NCBI RefSeq assembly: GCF_001043115.1
Contig: NZ_LFME01000016.1
Span: 1 to 64,000 of the forward strand
Reading direction: 5' to 3'
DNA: 64,000 nucleotides
From: Xanthomonas sp. NCPPB 1128
GTDB taxonomy: Bacteria; Pseudomonadota; Gammaproteobacteria; Xanthomonadales; Xanthomonadaceae
In this document: positions 16,804-24,215 of the stretch, in pieces
Layout of the letters: each line of letters starts with the position of its first letter
How positions within the stretch are numbered: the first letter of the stretch is position 1
Program-made: the position numbers and the translations under genes
Notes under the pieces: model-generated
The model's input: only the letters and a program-made list of their open reading frames with translations
What the model was told of the DNA's origin: nothing
Databases searched by the model: none

Positions 16804-19800
16804 TGGCTGCCTCCTTGTCGATAGACGCCAGTTTCATTCCAGCCTTGGCCAGGATCGCCAACACGACGTCCGTTCCCAAACCTTGGCCTTCCAACATGGA
16901 GACGACCTCGAGGACCTTGGCCTCCACGGTCTTGCGATGGCGGTCGGAAATAGCGAACGAGTGCGAGATCGTCTTGGTGTCTGCGCCCGCGCCGATGACC
17001 ACGGCGATGGCTTCGCTGTGAGCCTTGCGCCCTTGCACGGCGGCGAACGCCTCGGATTCGCGGAAGCGGCGCGCTAACTTCGCCAGTTCCAAGATTGCGA
17101 CGTCGATGTGCCGATCCACCCAATCGCGGGGCGGCTTCTCCGCTGCCAGGCTCAGGATGCCTTCGAGCGATGCTCTCGACCCGTCGTAGTTGACCAAACG
17201 CGTAGCGAAGCCATCAATTTGGAAGTCCCCCGAGATGCCGGAGACGGACTTCGCACGCTCGTGCAAGCTTTCCAAATCGTCGCGGCTCGCGTCCAAAGCG
17301 GCGAGCATCTTGGCTTCGACCTCAGCAAGCATCTTTCCGTAGGCGCTGGCGAGTTCTTGCAGCGGCGCGCGCAGCGCCTTCACATAAGCCTTGCCGTCGG
17401 ATGCGCCCAGGAGCGATGCCAGATCGACGAACAGTACCTTGTGTGGGTCGCTGGCCTTCAAAAGCATGTCGCGCATGTCACGGGCTGTTTGTCCAAGCCG
17501 CGAGGTGCGCCGGGCCCATTCGGGCAGGTTGAAGACCATAGCCACTAGGCCGCGGGCGGCCTCGAGCGGGTCGGCCGCGCCGGCGTTTTCGCCGATCTCG
17601 GCCAACAGCTTGGAAATGCCTTTGAGGATCCGGTTCTTGTCCTCGTCGATAGCCACCCAGCGCAGCGAAAAGCGATCGGGGTCTTGCAGGCACTCGTCGA
17701 TGTCGAAGTCGGTGAGCCGGGGTACGAACATCCCATCCTTGTAGACGGCGATGTTGGCCTTGTGGGCCAGCAGGAAAGTGGTGAGGAACACAGGCTGGAT
17801 GCCCAACTTCATGCCGAACGGCGGTGCGCTCCACAGTTTGTAGATCTCGTGCGCGCCCACGCGGGCGTCCGCGTCAGAGAAGAGGGCTCGCGTGGCGCTC
17901 CAGAGATTTTGGAAGCCTTCGGCGAACCCATCGTCAGGCGGCATGCAGCGCCAGGCCCCAGAGGCGTCTTGGCGATGCAGCCCCGTACGCTTGAGCAGCG
18001 TCTCATAGAGGCCGCGCTCGGCCGGGAAGCCCTCGAATCCCAATGCCTCTTGGCCTTCTGCATTGATCATCGCGTGCAACAGGTCGCGACGCGCCTTCAC
18101 GCTGTTGCTCGACACGCTGTCGCGGTTAACTAGCTCGCTCCACACCGGAGGCGAATCACCGAACATGTCTTCGGCCAGGCTCGACGCAACCGGTGAGAGC
18201 TTGGAGCCTGGCTCGACGATTTGCTCGGTTCCGTCGTGCCACTTTGCCAGCGACACCGCGGCTTGCAGTTGGTCCTCCAAGTCGGCGCGGGTGGCGGCTA
18301 GGCGCGCGTAGACTTCGCGGCGTGCGACGGCGTCGCCTGAGAGCTCGTGGCGATCTTTGACTTGCTCCAAGGCGACCAGTTCCGACGAGAGCTCGGCGAT
18401 GCGGGCGTGGTTTGCAGGAATGCCTACCATCACGGGCCATGGGCTCAACTTGGAGCATCCCTGTGCTCGTATCCGCGCGTCCCTGGGCTTCATGCCTTTA
18501 CTAGGCAGCGCGAGGATGAAGGTCCCGAACTCGCCCTTCTTGGGTTGGTAGTTCGCGGCGATTTTCTCAGCCTGCTCGATGCTGCATAGCGAGAGCTCCA
18601 TCCATCGCATGGAGCCGGTCTCGTGGTAGTGCCGCTTGGCCACGACCGGATGCAGACCCATGAGCTGCGCCAGGCGGCCGTAGTCGATGCCCGGAGAGGC
18701 GGCCAAGGTTTGGGCGATGGCCGCGTCGATGTCGAAGTCGCTGCCTTCGAAGACAGACCAGGCCCCGGTGTAATTCTTGTAGAGGGCGACTTTGAGATCG
18801 GAGAGCTTTTTGAGGGCAGCGTCCAGCTCCTCGCGCGTCTTGTCGTAGAATAGCGCGCCGATCACCGCGGCGTCGGCCGCCAGTCCCGAGCCATTGCGGA
18901 ACATGTCTATGACCGCGATGTTTTTGATCAGCGAGACGAGCAACGCATCGCCCGTCTTGGCTTCGGCTCGCTCGACCGCCTCGACGGCTTGCGACCAGCG
19001 GTGGCCGTCCGGAGAGGCTAGGATCGCCGGCTCCAAGTTCGAGCGCAGGTAGTCCCAGTAGTCGCTTGGACGATACCAACTCGCGTCCTCGCGAAGTGTC
19101 GAGTTCAGATAAGAGCGGAAACCATGCGGCTCCACAGACGAGAGGAAACCGAAGGTGCTGCGCTCGTTCTGGCCGAACTGCCGCTTTGAGATCGGGCCCA
19201 GGAGCGCAGCCATCGCTGGATGCAGCGGCCAACAGGCTTCCAAGGCCTTGGCGAAGTCTTTCCCCACCGCAGGGCGGCGGGAGCGGATCGCTTCGGCTAT
19301 GGCCTTGGACGCCTCGGGTATCCAGGGAGGGCTATCCTTTGCTTCGATCGCGCGACCGATGAGCTCGACGACCTCGTCGCTCGCGGCTACAAAGGGCAAG
19401 TCGATGTAGCGGCCTTGCACTTTGGCCCAATCGTCGCGGGTATCGATGCCTAAGCGGGCTGAATATTGCGCAAAGGACTGATGCAGCACGCCCACGACCA
19501 CTAGGCGACCCTCGGAGCGCGCGGCGGCTTCGGCTAGCTCTTGGAAGAAGTAGACGTCGTCCCCGGAGCCCAGTGCGGAAGCCTCGAGGAACTTGCCCAT
19601 CTCGTCGATAATGACCAGCGCGCCGTCATGGGGGCGACTTTTGGTCTCTTCGAGAAGCTCGGCGATCAGCGATTGCGCGTTGGGCTTGCTGCGACCATCG
19701 ATATTGCGACCTTGCGCTCGCCGCAGAGACGCATGCAGCTCTGCTACCACGCTTCCGCGCCGGCCCACGGCCGGCACGAGCAGCCACCCCTTACGCACGG

Positions 19801-20131
19801 GGAAGGCCTTGTCAAAGGCAGGCTTGGAGTCCAGTCGCAATGCCTTGCGCGACTTGGTCCGCAGATTCTTGTCAGGGTGCAGCGCGCTCGCCAAGGCTAC
19901 GGCAAGCGAACTCTTGCCACCGCCGAAGGGGCCAGTCCAGGTGAAGCAACGTTGGTTGGTGCCCGAGAGTTGCTTGCACATCCCATCGACCACAGCAGAC
20001 GCGGTCGCGTGGCAGATGTAGCCGGAAAGGGCGTCGGCGCGGCCGATATCGGCATCGACGCGGATGGAGCGCTGGTACTGGCGCGATATTTGGACGATGT
20101 CCGACAGAGCCAGTTGCTTCTTGTCAGTCAT
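16796..20131 (-). CDS. sspC: SspC-like large P-loop ATPase
   Basis: An 1111-residue protein. Walker A GPFGGGKS is at 67-74 and Walker B ALVIIDEMG at 171-179, followed by a helical AAA-like region. The remainder is long and mainly helical, with coiled-coil-like stretches near 610-650 and 930-980. Size, position between sspB and sspD, and the N-terminal ATPase fit SspC, the ATPase of single-strand phosphorothioation. The start overlaps the sspB stop by 8 bases and the end overlaps sspD by 8, a compact arrangement that implies translational coupling. A general AAA ATPase of another defence system is the alternative, but the neighbours argue against it. Confidence 0.7.
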   Translation of the reverse strand: MTDKKQLALSDIVQISRQYQRSIRVDADIGRADALSGYICHATASAVVDGMCKQLSGTNQRCFTWTGPFGGGKSSLAVALASALHPDKNLRTKSRKALRLDSKPAFDKAFPVRKGWLLVPAVGRRGSVVAELHASLRRAQGRNIDGRSKPNAQSLIAELLEETKSRPHDGALVIIDEMGKFLEASALGSGDDVYFFQELAEAAARSEGRLVVVGVLHQSFAQYSARLGIDTRDDWAKVQGRYIDLPFVAASDEVVELIGRAIEAKDSPPWIPEASKAIAEAIRSRRPAVGKDFAKALEACWPLHPAMAALLGPISKRQFGQNERSTFGFLSSVEPHGFRSYLNSTLREDASWYRPSDYWDYLRSNLEPAILASPDGHRWSQAVEAVERAEAKTGDALLVSLIKNIAVIDMFRNGSGLAADAAVIGALFYDKTREELDAALKKLSDLKVALYKNYTGAWSVFEGSDFDIDAAIAQTLAASPGIDYGRLAQLMGLHPVVAKRHYHETGSMRWMELSLCSIEQAEKIAANYQPKKGEFGTFILALPSKGMKPRDARIRAQGCSKLSPWPVMVGIPANHARIAELSSELVALEQVKDRHELSGDAVARREVYARLAATRADLEDQLQAAVSLAKWHDGTEQIVEPGSKLSPVASSLAEDMFGDSPPVWSELVNRDSVSSNSVKARRDLLHAMINAEGQEALGFEGFPAERGLYETLLKRTGLHRQDASGAWRCMPPDDGFAEGFQNLWSATRALFSDADARVGAHEIYKLWSAPPFGMKLGIQPVFLTTFLLAHKANIAVYKDGMFVPRLTDFDIDECLQDPDRFSLRWVAIDEDKNRILKGISKLLAEIGENAGAADPLEAARGLVAMVFNLPEWARRTSRLGQTARDMRDMLLKASDPHKVLFVDLASLLGASDGKAYVKALRAPLQELASAYGKMLAEVEAKMLAALDASRDDLESLHERAKSVSGISGDFQIDGFATRLVNYDGSRASLEGILSLAAEKPPRDWVDRHIDVAILELAKLARRFRESEAFAAVQGRKAHSEAIAVVIGAGADTKTISHSFAISDRHRKTVEAKVLEVVSMLEGQGLGTDVVLAILAKAGMKLASIDKEAANG

Positions 20132-21044
20132 AAGCGCGCCTGATCATGTTTTTTATGTCTTCCTTGGACAGATCCTTCCGGTGGACCTGCCGTAAACCGG
20201 CGGAGTCGGTCCACTCCAGCTTGCGCCTTGTGAAGTCCGAGAGAGCAATCAGTCGTTGGGCGATCGACTCCTCGTCTAGCTTAAAGACACGGCCAGGTGA
20301 ACCTTCCGCGTAGGCGACGGTTTCGAAGGCCAGCGAGCTTTGGCCATCGGCCTCGCGGTTCCAGAAGTCGACGAGGGCATACGCGAAGATGCCATCATGC
20401 AGCGAAGCCTTCGGGCCACGGCGGAAGGCATATTGTCCTTTATGGACCTCTTGCAGTAGTCCCAACTCGCCAAGCAGCGGCTCGGCGAAGTCCTCGGGCG
20501 AGCCGCCGACTACACGGGGAGCATAGCTGCGCAGGCACGTCTCCAAGTCTCGGGAGATCGTCGAGACTGAGAGGCGGTGCTTCGGATCGAGTTCGCGAGC
20601 GTATCGCTCCAGAGGCTCTTCGAGCTCTTGGCGGGTGAAAGTCGGCGCCGTCACATTGTTGAACAACCAGTACCACGTCGTCGAACGGAAGCAGCGGCCA
20701 GCAAGCTGCCAATGGGCAAGCCATGCCGTGGATGGACTCTCTGCATAGGGATCAAGACCGCCATCCTGCAGGATCTCACTAGCAAGCTTCCCAATACGAA
20801 AGTTGCCCTGTTCTTCATACAGGACGCCACAGGCTAGAGCCCAATGCCGGATGGAGGCAACCATGTTCTTGCCTACCCCAAAAGTAGCAATGGCATCGTC
20901 GCCCGTAAACGTTGCCTTCGGGATACTGCCACCTGCAACAGCTTGATCGTAGGCCTTTTTTAGCCACATCTGACGCAGGGGGAAGGTCTCGTGCCCCGAG
21001 AAATGGGCAGGAATCGAGGCTGATGTTGCGCGGTGGCGAGTCAT
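20124..21044 (-). CDS. sspB: SspB-like DUF4007 protein (probable strand-nicking component)
   Basis: About 306 residues from ATG 21044; an in-frame GTG lies 6 bases upstream and neither start has a clear Shine-Dalgarno. The N-terminal pattern FSGHETFPLRQMWLKKAYD is characteristic of the DUF4007 family, to which the SspB nickase of single-strand PT systems belongs. The next segments (DAIATFGVGKNMVASIRHWALACGV) suggest a winged-helix DNA-binding part. It lies 73 bases after sspA and overlaps sspC. The nicking role comes from published SspB work, not from catalytic residues seen here. Confidence 0.7.
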   Translation of the reverse strand: MTRHRATSASIPAHFSGHETFPLRQMWLKKAYDQAVAGGSIPKATFTGDDAIATFGVGKNMVASIRHWALACGVLYEEQGNFRIGKLASEILQDGGLDPYAESPSTAWLAHWQLAGRCFRSTTWYWLFNNVTAPTFTRQELEEPLERYARELDPKHRLSVSTISRDLETCLRSYAPRVVGGSPEDFAEPLLGELGLLQEVHKGQYAFRRGPKASLHDGIFAYALVDFWNREADGQSSLAFETVAYAEGSPGRVFKLDEESIAQRLIALSDFTRRKLEWTDSAGLRQVHRKDLSKEDIKNMIRRAYD

Positions 21045-21117
21045 GGACACATTCTATGCCCGACTGGAGGAGTTCACCAGTCCGAAACCGACCTCGCGGG
21101 CGGTAGAGACGTGCGCC

Positions 21118-22275
21118 CTATCCAAGCCTGCTCATACAGGCTGCAGCGTCAGCCAATATTCGTGCCGCTTCGTAGGCCTCAGACGTGGTCGATTGGCGAC
21201 CAAACCCGATGCGAACGACCTCCCGGGCCTCGTCGTCGGAGAACCCCGAGGCTTGCAGAACGTGTGAGCGATGAATGGAACCCGATGTGCAGGCAGAGCC
21301 GCTTGAAATGCTCAACTTGGGACTTGCGCGCATGACGAGGTCATCAGCATCGACCCCTATGAAGCGAATGCTTCTCAAGCCAGGAAGGTTTGGGCCGCCG
21401 CAATCGAACTTTTTGAAGTTAGCCCCGAACTCGTTGAGAAAATTACAGAACGAATCCGCAAGGACTTCGGTGTGCAGCGCATCGCGCTCCATGCTGTTTG
21501 CGACTATTTCGCACGCTTTTCCGAAGCCAGCTATCAGAAACACAGGTAGAGTTCCTGGGCGAAGGCCAGATTGTTGCCCTCCCCCAAAAAGTAGAGGTTG
21601 CATTAGTTTCCTGACTCGTGGCGAGATATAGAGAGCTCCAATTCCGGAGGGGCCATACATTTTGTGGGATGAAAGGCTTAATAAATCGACTCCCATTGCA
21701 GCAACGTCAATCCTTAGTCTTCCCGCCGTTTGCGCAGCATCGACATGCAAAATTCCATTTTTTGATGTCAATAAATTTGAAATTTCCTCAATTGGTTGTA
21801 TGGTCCCTATCTCGTTGTTGGCATGCATCACGGAAGCTAAATTAAGATCAAAGCGACCAAACTCAAGTATCTTCGTTGCAGCCTCCACTTCGACGCGGCC
21901 GTGCCTGTCGACAGGAATGGTCTCCACTGAAACGCCGCGTGTGCCTAGATGCGTCCCTACCTCAATAACGGCCTTGTGTTCAATTGAGGAATGCAAAAGT
22001 CTTGAGCCATTCGGATTCTGAGAAAGTACGCCTTGCAACGCGAGGTTGTTCGACTCCGTAGCCCCTGACGTGATAACCAGCTCACTCGGGGATGCTCCAA
22101 TCAGGCTCGCGATAGCCTGCAGAGCAGTGTCGACCGCCTTGGCGGCTCGCTGGCCAGCCAGGTGCCCGGCATGAGGATTGGCATGGGTAGCTCCAAGCCA
22201 GGGAAGCATGGCTTCGACAACCACGGGATCGGGTTGCGTTGAGGCATTACAGTCCAAGTAAATCGGAGGCTTCAT
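21118..22275 (-). CDS. sspA: SspA-like cysteine desulfurase (IscS/NifS family)
   Basis: A 385-residue PLP enzyme. ATG 22275 is chosen (AGGT eight bases upstream) over an in-frame TTG 15 bases earlier. Visible motifs are SGATESNN (70-77), HVDAAQ (177-182), the PLP lysine in LSSHKMYG (Lys205) and the sulfur-carrying cysteine in SSGSACTSG (Cys329). It would take sulfur from cysteine and pass it to the SspD/SspC machinery. The gene contains AT-rich stretches (around 21660-21850) unlike sspB-sspC beside it, so it may have a separate origin. It could also serve general Fe-S assembly, but its place at the head of sspBCD argues for PT use. Confidence 0.75.
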   Translation of the reverse strand: MKPPIYLDCNASTQPDPVVVEAMLPWLGATHANPHAGHLAGQRAAKAVDTALQAIASLIGASPSELVITSGATESNNLALQGVLSQNPNGSRLLHSSIEHKAVIEVGTHLGTRGVSVETIPVDRHGRVEVEAATKILEFGRFDLNLASVMHANNEIGTIQPIEEISNLLTSKNGILHVDAAQTAGRLRIDVAAMGVDLLSLSSHKMYGPSGIGALYISPRVRKLMQPLLFGGGQQSGLRPGTLPVFLIAGFGKACEIVANSMERDALHTEVLADSFCNFLNEFGANFKKFDCGGPNLPGLRSIRFIGVDADDLVMRASPKLSISSGSACTSGSIHRSHVLQASGFSDDEAREVVRIGFGRQSTTSEAYEAARILADAAACMSRLG

Positions 22276-22290
22276 TAGCGGACCTGGCAA

Positions 22291-22407
22291 CTACGGGGAA
22301 GAGACGAACTTCGCACGCGATACCTTGCCACATTTGGCATAGGCCGTTGCAATGAAGGCCGTCACTACGTCGCCCGCCTGCCAGTCGTAGCGCTGCCAGT
22401 GGATCAT
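22291..22407 (-). CDS. 38-residue ORF coupled to the integrase gene
   Basis: The ATG overlaps the integrase TGA as ATGA, and AGGGGAG lies five bases upstream, a strong ribosome site. The peptide begins MIHWQRYDWQAGD, has a central hydrophobic stretch VVTAFIATAY, and ends in a basic segment. Its TAG stop lies 15 bases before the sspA ATG. I recognise no family. It may be a tiny regulator or excisionase-like factor, or a relic of a longer gene. The signals around it are better than expected by chance. Confidence 0.45.
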   Translation of the reverse strand: MIHWQRYDWQAGDVVTAFIATAYAKCGKVSRAKFVSSP

Positions 22408-23612
22408 ACTGCTCCCCTATGCCGGTCTCGCGCCCCCTCAATGCGCAACCTGTCCAGATAGTCGGCCCACGCCTGCATCATCTTTTTGCGCTCTGACAGA
22501 TGTGCGGTGCGATTGTAGGCACGTCCCAGCGGGTCGCGCACGGCATGCGCAAGTTGGTGCTCGATATAGTCGGGGCGGAAGCCCAGCACCTCATCCAGGA
22601 CGGTGCGCGCCATCGCGCGAAAGCCGTGACCGACGATGGTCTCGCCGTCGAATCCCAGGTTGCGCAGGGCGGCGTTGATTGTGTTCTCGCTCATCGGCCT
22701 GTCTGAACTGCGAACGCCAGGGAACACGTAGTCGCTGCGCTTGGTGAGCGGCCATAGGTCCTGCAGCACGGTCACAGCCTGGCTGGACAGTGGAACGATA
22801 TGCGGGGTCTTGGTCTTGCTGGTGACGTAGCGCCACTCGGCGGCATCCATGTCGATGTCGGCCCACTTGGCATGCCGCAGCTCGCCGGGGCGCACGAAGA
22901 GCATGGGAGAAAGCTTGAGGGCTGCCTGCGTCACCGCAGCGCCTTGGTAGGCCCACAGTGCGCGCAGCAGGTCGCCAATCTGCTCGGGGTCCGTGAGGCT
23001 GGCGAAGTGCCTGGTCTGAGGCTGCTCCAGGGCACCCGCCAGGTTGTCGGCCGGGTTCCTTTCGGCGCGGCCCGTGGCGATGGCGTAGCGGAACACTCGG
23101 CCGGCATGGGCACGGGCCCGATGAGCAGTCTCAATGATGCCCCGCTGCTCCAGCTTCCGCAGGGCAGCCAGCAGGATGGGTGCGCTCACATCGGTGATGG
23201 GCATGTCGGCAATGGACGCCAGATCTTTCTCGATCAGCCGGCGCTCGCGCTTGACCGAGCCGGGACTCAGGCCCTCCTTCGCGCGCTTGGTCAGCAGCTC
23301 CAGTCCAATGGCGCCGAACGTGGTGTTCATGCGCTCGGCCTGGACGGCTCGCTCGACGCGCGCGACATGGGCCGGGTTGGCTCCACCCTTCAGCAGCACG
23401 CGCAGCTTGTCGCGCTCCGCGCGTGCCTGCATCAGTGACATGGCCGGGTATTCGTCGATGGTCACGATGCTTGGCTTGCCGGCATAGCGATAGCGGTAGC
23501 GCCACACTTTTGAGCCGGTGGGACGCACCTCTATGCACAGGCCATTCGAGTCGGCCACTCGAAAGGCTGTCTCTCTAGGTTTCAGTGCGCGAAGCTTGGC
23601 ATCCGTGAGCAT
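22404..23612 (-). CDS. P4-type tyrosine integrase of the island
   Basis: About 402 residues from ATG 23612; an in-frame GTG at 23657 is the alternative. The N-terminal MLTDAKLRALKPRETAFRV segment is the arm-binding DUF4102 domain. A SAM-like core-binding domain follows. The catalytic domain shows Arg in VRPGELRHAKW, His-x-x-Arg in GHGFRAMART, His in EHQLAHAV and the nucleophile Tyr in RAYNRT, so it looks intact. Its 5' end faces the 3' end of the tRNA-Ile2 gene 176 bases away, the usual layout for elements inserted in tRNA genes. It overlaps the small ORF toward sspA. Confidence 0.85.
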   Translation of the reverse strand: MLTDAKLRALKPRETAFRVADSNGLCIEVRPTGSKVWRYRYRYAGKPSIVTIDEYPAMSLMQARAERDKLRVLLKGGANPAHVARVERAVQAERMNTTFGAIGLELLTKRAKEGLSPGSVKRERRLIEKDLASIADMPITDVSAPILLAALRKLEQRGIIETAHRARAHAGRVFRYAIATGRAERNPADNLAGALEQPQTRHFASLTDPEQIGDLLRALWAYQGAAVTQAALKLSPMLFVRPGELRHAKWADIDMDAAEWRYVTSKTKTPHIVPLSSQAVTVLQDLWPLTKRSDYVFPGVRSSDRPMSENTINAALRNLGFDGETIVGHGFRAMARTVLDEVLGFRPDYIEHQLAHAVRDPLGRAYNRTAHLSERKKMMQAWADYLDRLRIEGARDRHRGAV

Positions 23613-23676
23613 GTGAGTCAGCTGGTTGTGAGTCGGATTGACCCATTGTCGCTCCACGACTCACAGCGTGACTCAC
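23613..23676. promoter_or_regulatory. four-copy GTGAGTC/GACTCAC array at the integrase start
   Basis: GTGAGTC occurs at 23613-23619 and 23628-23634, and its complement GACTCAC at 23658-23664 and 23670-23676, so two direct copies face two inverted copies around a 23-base centre. The array abuts ATG 23612. This fits arm-type integrase sites or an operator for int autoregulation. Confidence 0.5.
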
Positions 23677-23694
23677 TTTATTGCCGGATGCAAC

Positions 23695-23781
23695 TGGACA
23701 TCACTGGACTTCAGCGGACTGAAAATAGCCATTTTTAGGTAATTTCCTGCGAACTTTGGACTAATCCGGACACCCCTGGAC
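23695..23781. repeat. TGGAC short repeats between integrase and tRNA
   Basis: TGGAC appears at 23695, 23705, 23757 and 23777, all in the same orientation, in the 176-base gap between the integrase and the tRNA 3' end. They could be arm- or core-type sites for integrase or excisionase, but the motif is short. Confidence 0.3.
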
Positions 23782-23788
23782 TGCTTTT

Positions 23789-23864
23789 TGGTGGGCCCAC
23801 CAGGATTCGAACCTGGAACCAAAGGATTATGAGTCCTCTGCTCTAACCGTTGAGCTATAGGCCC
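23789..23864 (-). tRNA. tRNA-Ile2 (CAU anticodon), likely island attachment site
   Basis: The reverse strand gives a full 76-base cloverleaf with encoded CCA. The acceptor arms GGGCCTA and TGGGCCC pair with one G-U. The anticodon loop is CTCATAA within GACTCATAATC, and the T arm contains GGTTCGAATCC. The GACTCATAATC context and short D loop resemble E. coli ileX-type tRNAs, in which C34 is modified to lysidine to read AUA. Automated tools may call it tRNA-Met. The integrase beside the 3' end marks this as the attB half of the element. Confidence 0.85.
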
Positions 23865-24215
23865 GGACGCGTCCGGAGCGGGCGGGCGATGCGTCGGCCG
23901 CCGGCTTGGCGCCTCTGGCGTGCATACAGAGGAAGGCGCCGAGGCGGGCGTGAGTTTACCGGTCGGGGTGGTGGGCTGTCTGCCTGGGGTGGTAGACGGG
24001 GCCGAGAATTGCTCTCGGCCTGGGGGCTCAGCGCGTTGGGCGCCAAGGGCTGCACCTGATCGGCGCGCATCCTTGGCATCTCGGGTGGTTGCGGCGCAGG
24101 TACTGACAGCGGGTCGAGAAAGCGTCGGGACTGAAGTCCCTCCCACAACGGCTTGCTTCTCTCCGAACAGCCGGTTCGTTCCGCCCTCTAGCCGCGGCCC
24201 CTTCGCTTTCTCGCC
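23865..24215. other. intergenic region between tRNA and glgB
   Basis: About 350 bases with no convincing gene. It should hold the tRNA promoter and the glgB 3' end. The only structure noted is a short REP-like hairpin at 24124-24148. Confidence 0.4.
24124..24148. repeat. REP-like intergenic hairpin
   Basis: The complement begins TTGTGGGAGGGACTTCAGTC and contains the hairpin GGGACT/AGTCCC. Repeats of this wording are common between genes in Xanthomonas and related bacteria. Confidence 0.45.

Noticed and set aside
15961-22275. Dnd (dndABCDE) identity for the modification genes
   Set aside because: No DndB- or DndE-like gene is present, and a DUF4007 protein plus a large ATPase sit beside the PAPS-reductase-like gene, which fits SspABCD better.
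22291-22407. Pentatricopeptide-like YAKCG string in the small ORF
   Set aside because: A five-residue match in a 38-residue bacterial peptide is chance.
23789-23864. Elongator tRNA-Met
   Set aside because: The anticodon is CAU, but the GACTCATAATC stem-loop and short D loop match ileX-type tRNA-Ile2 better. A lysidine-site check would settle it.
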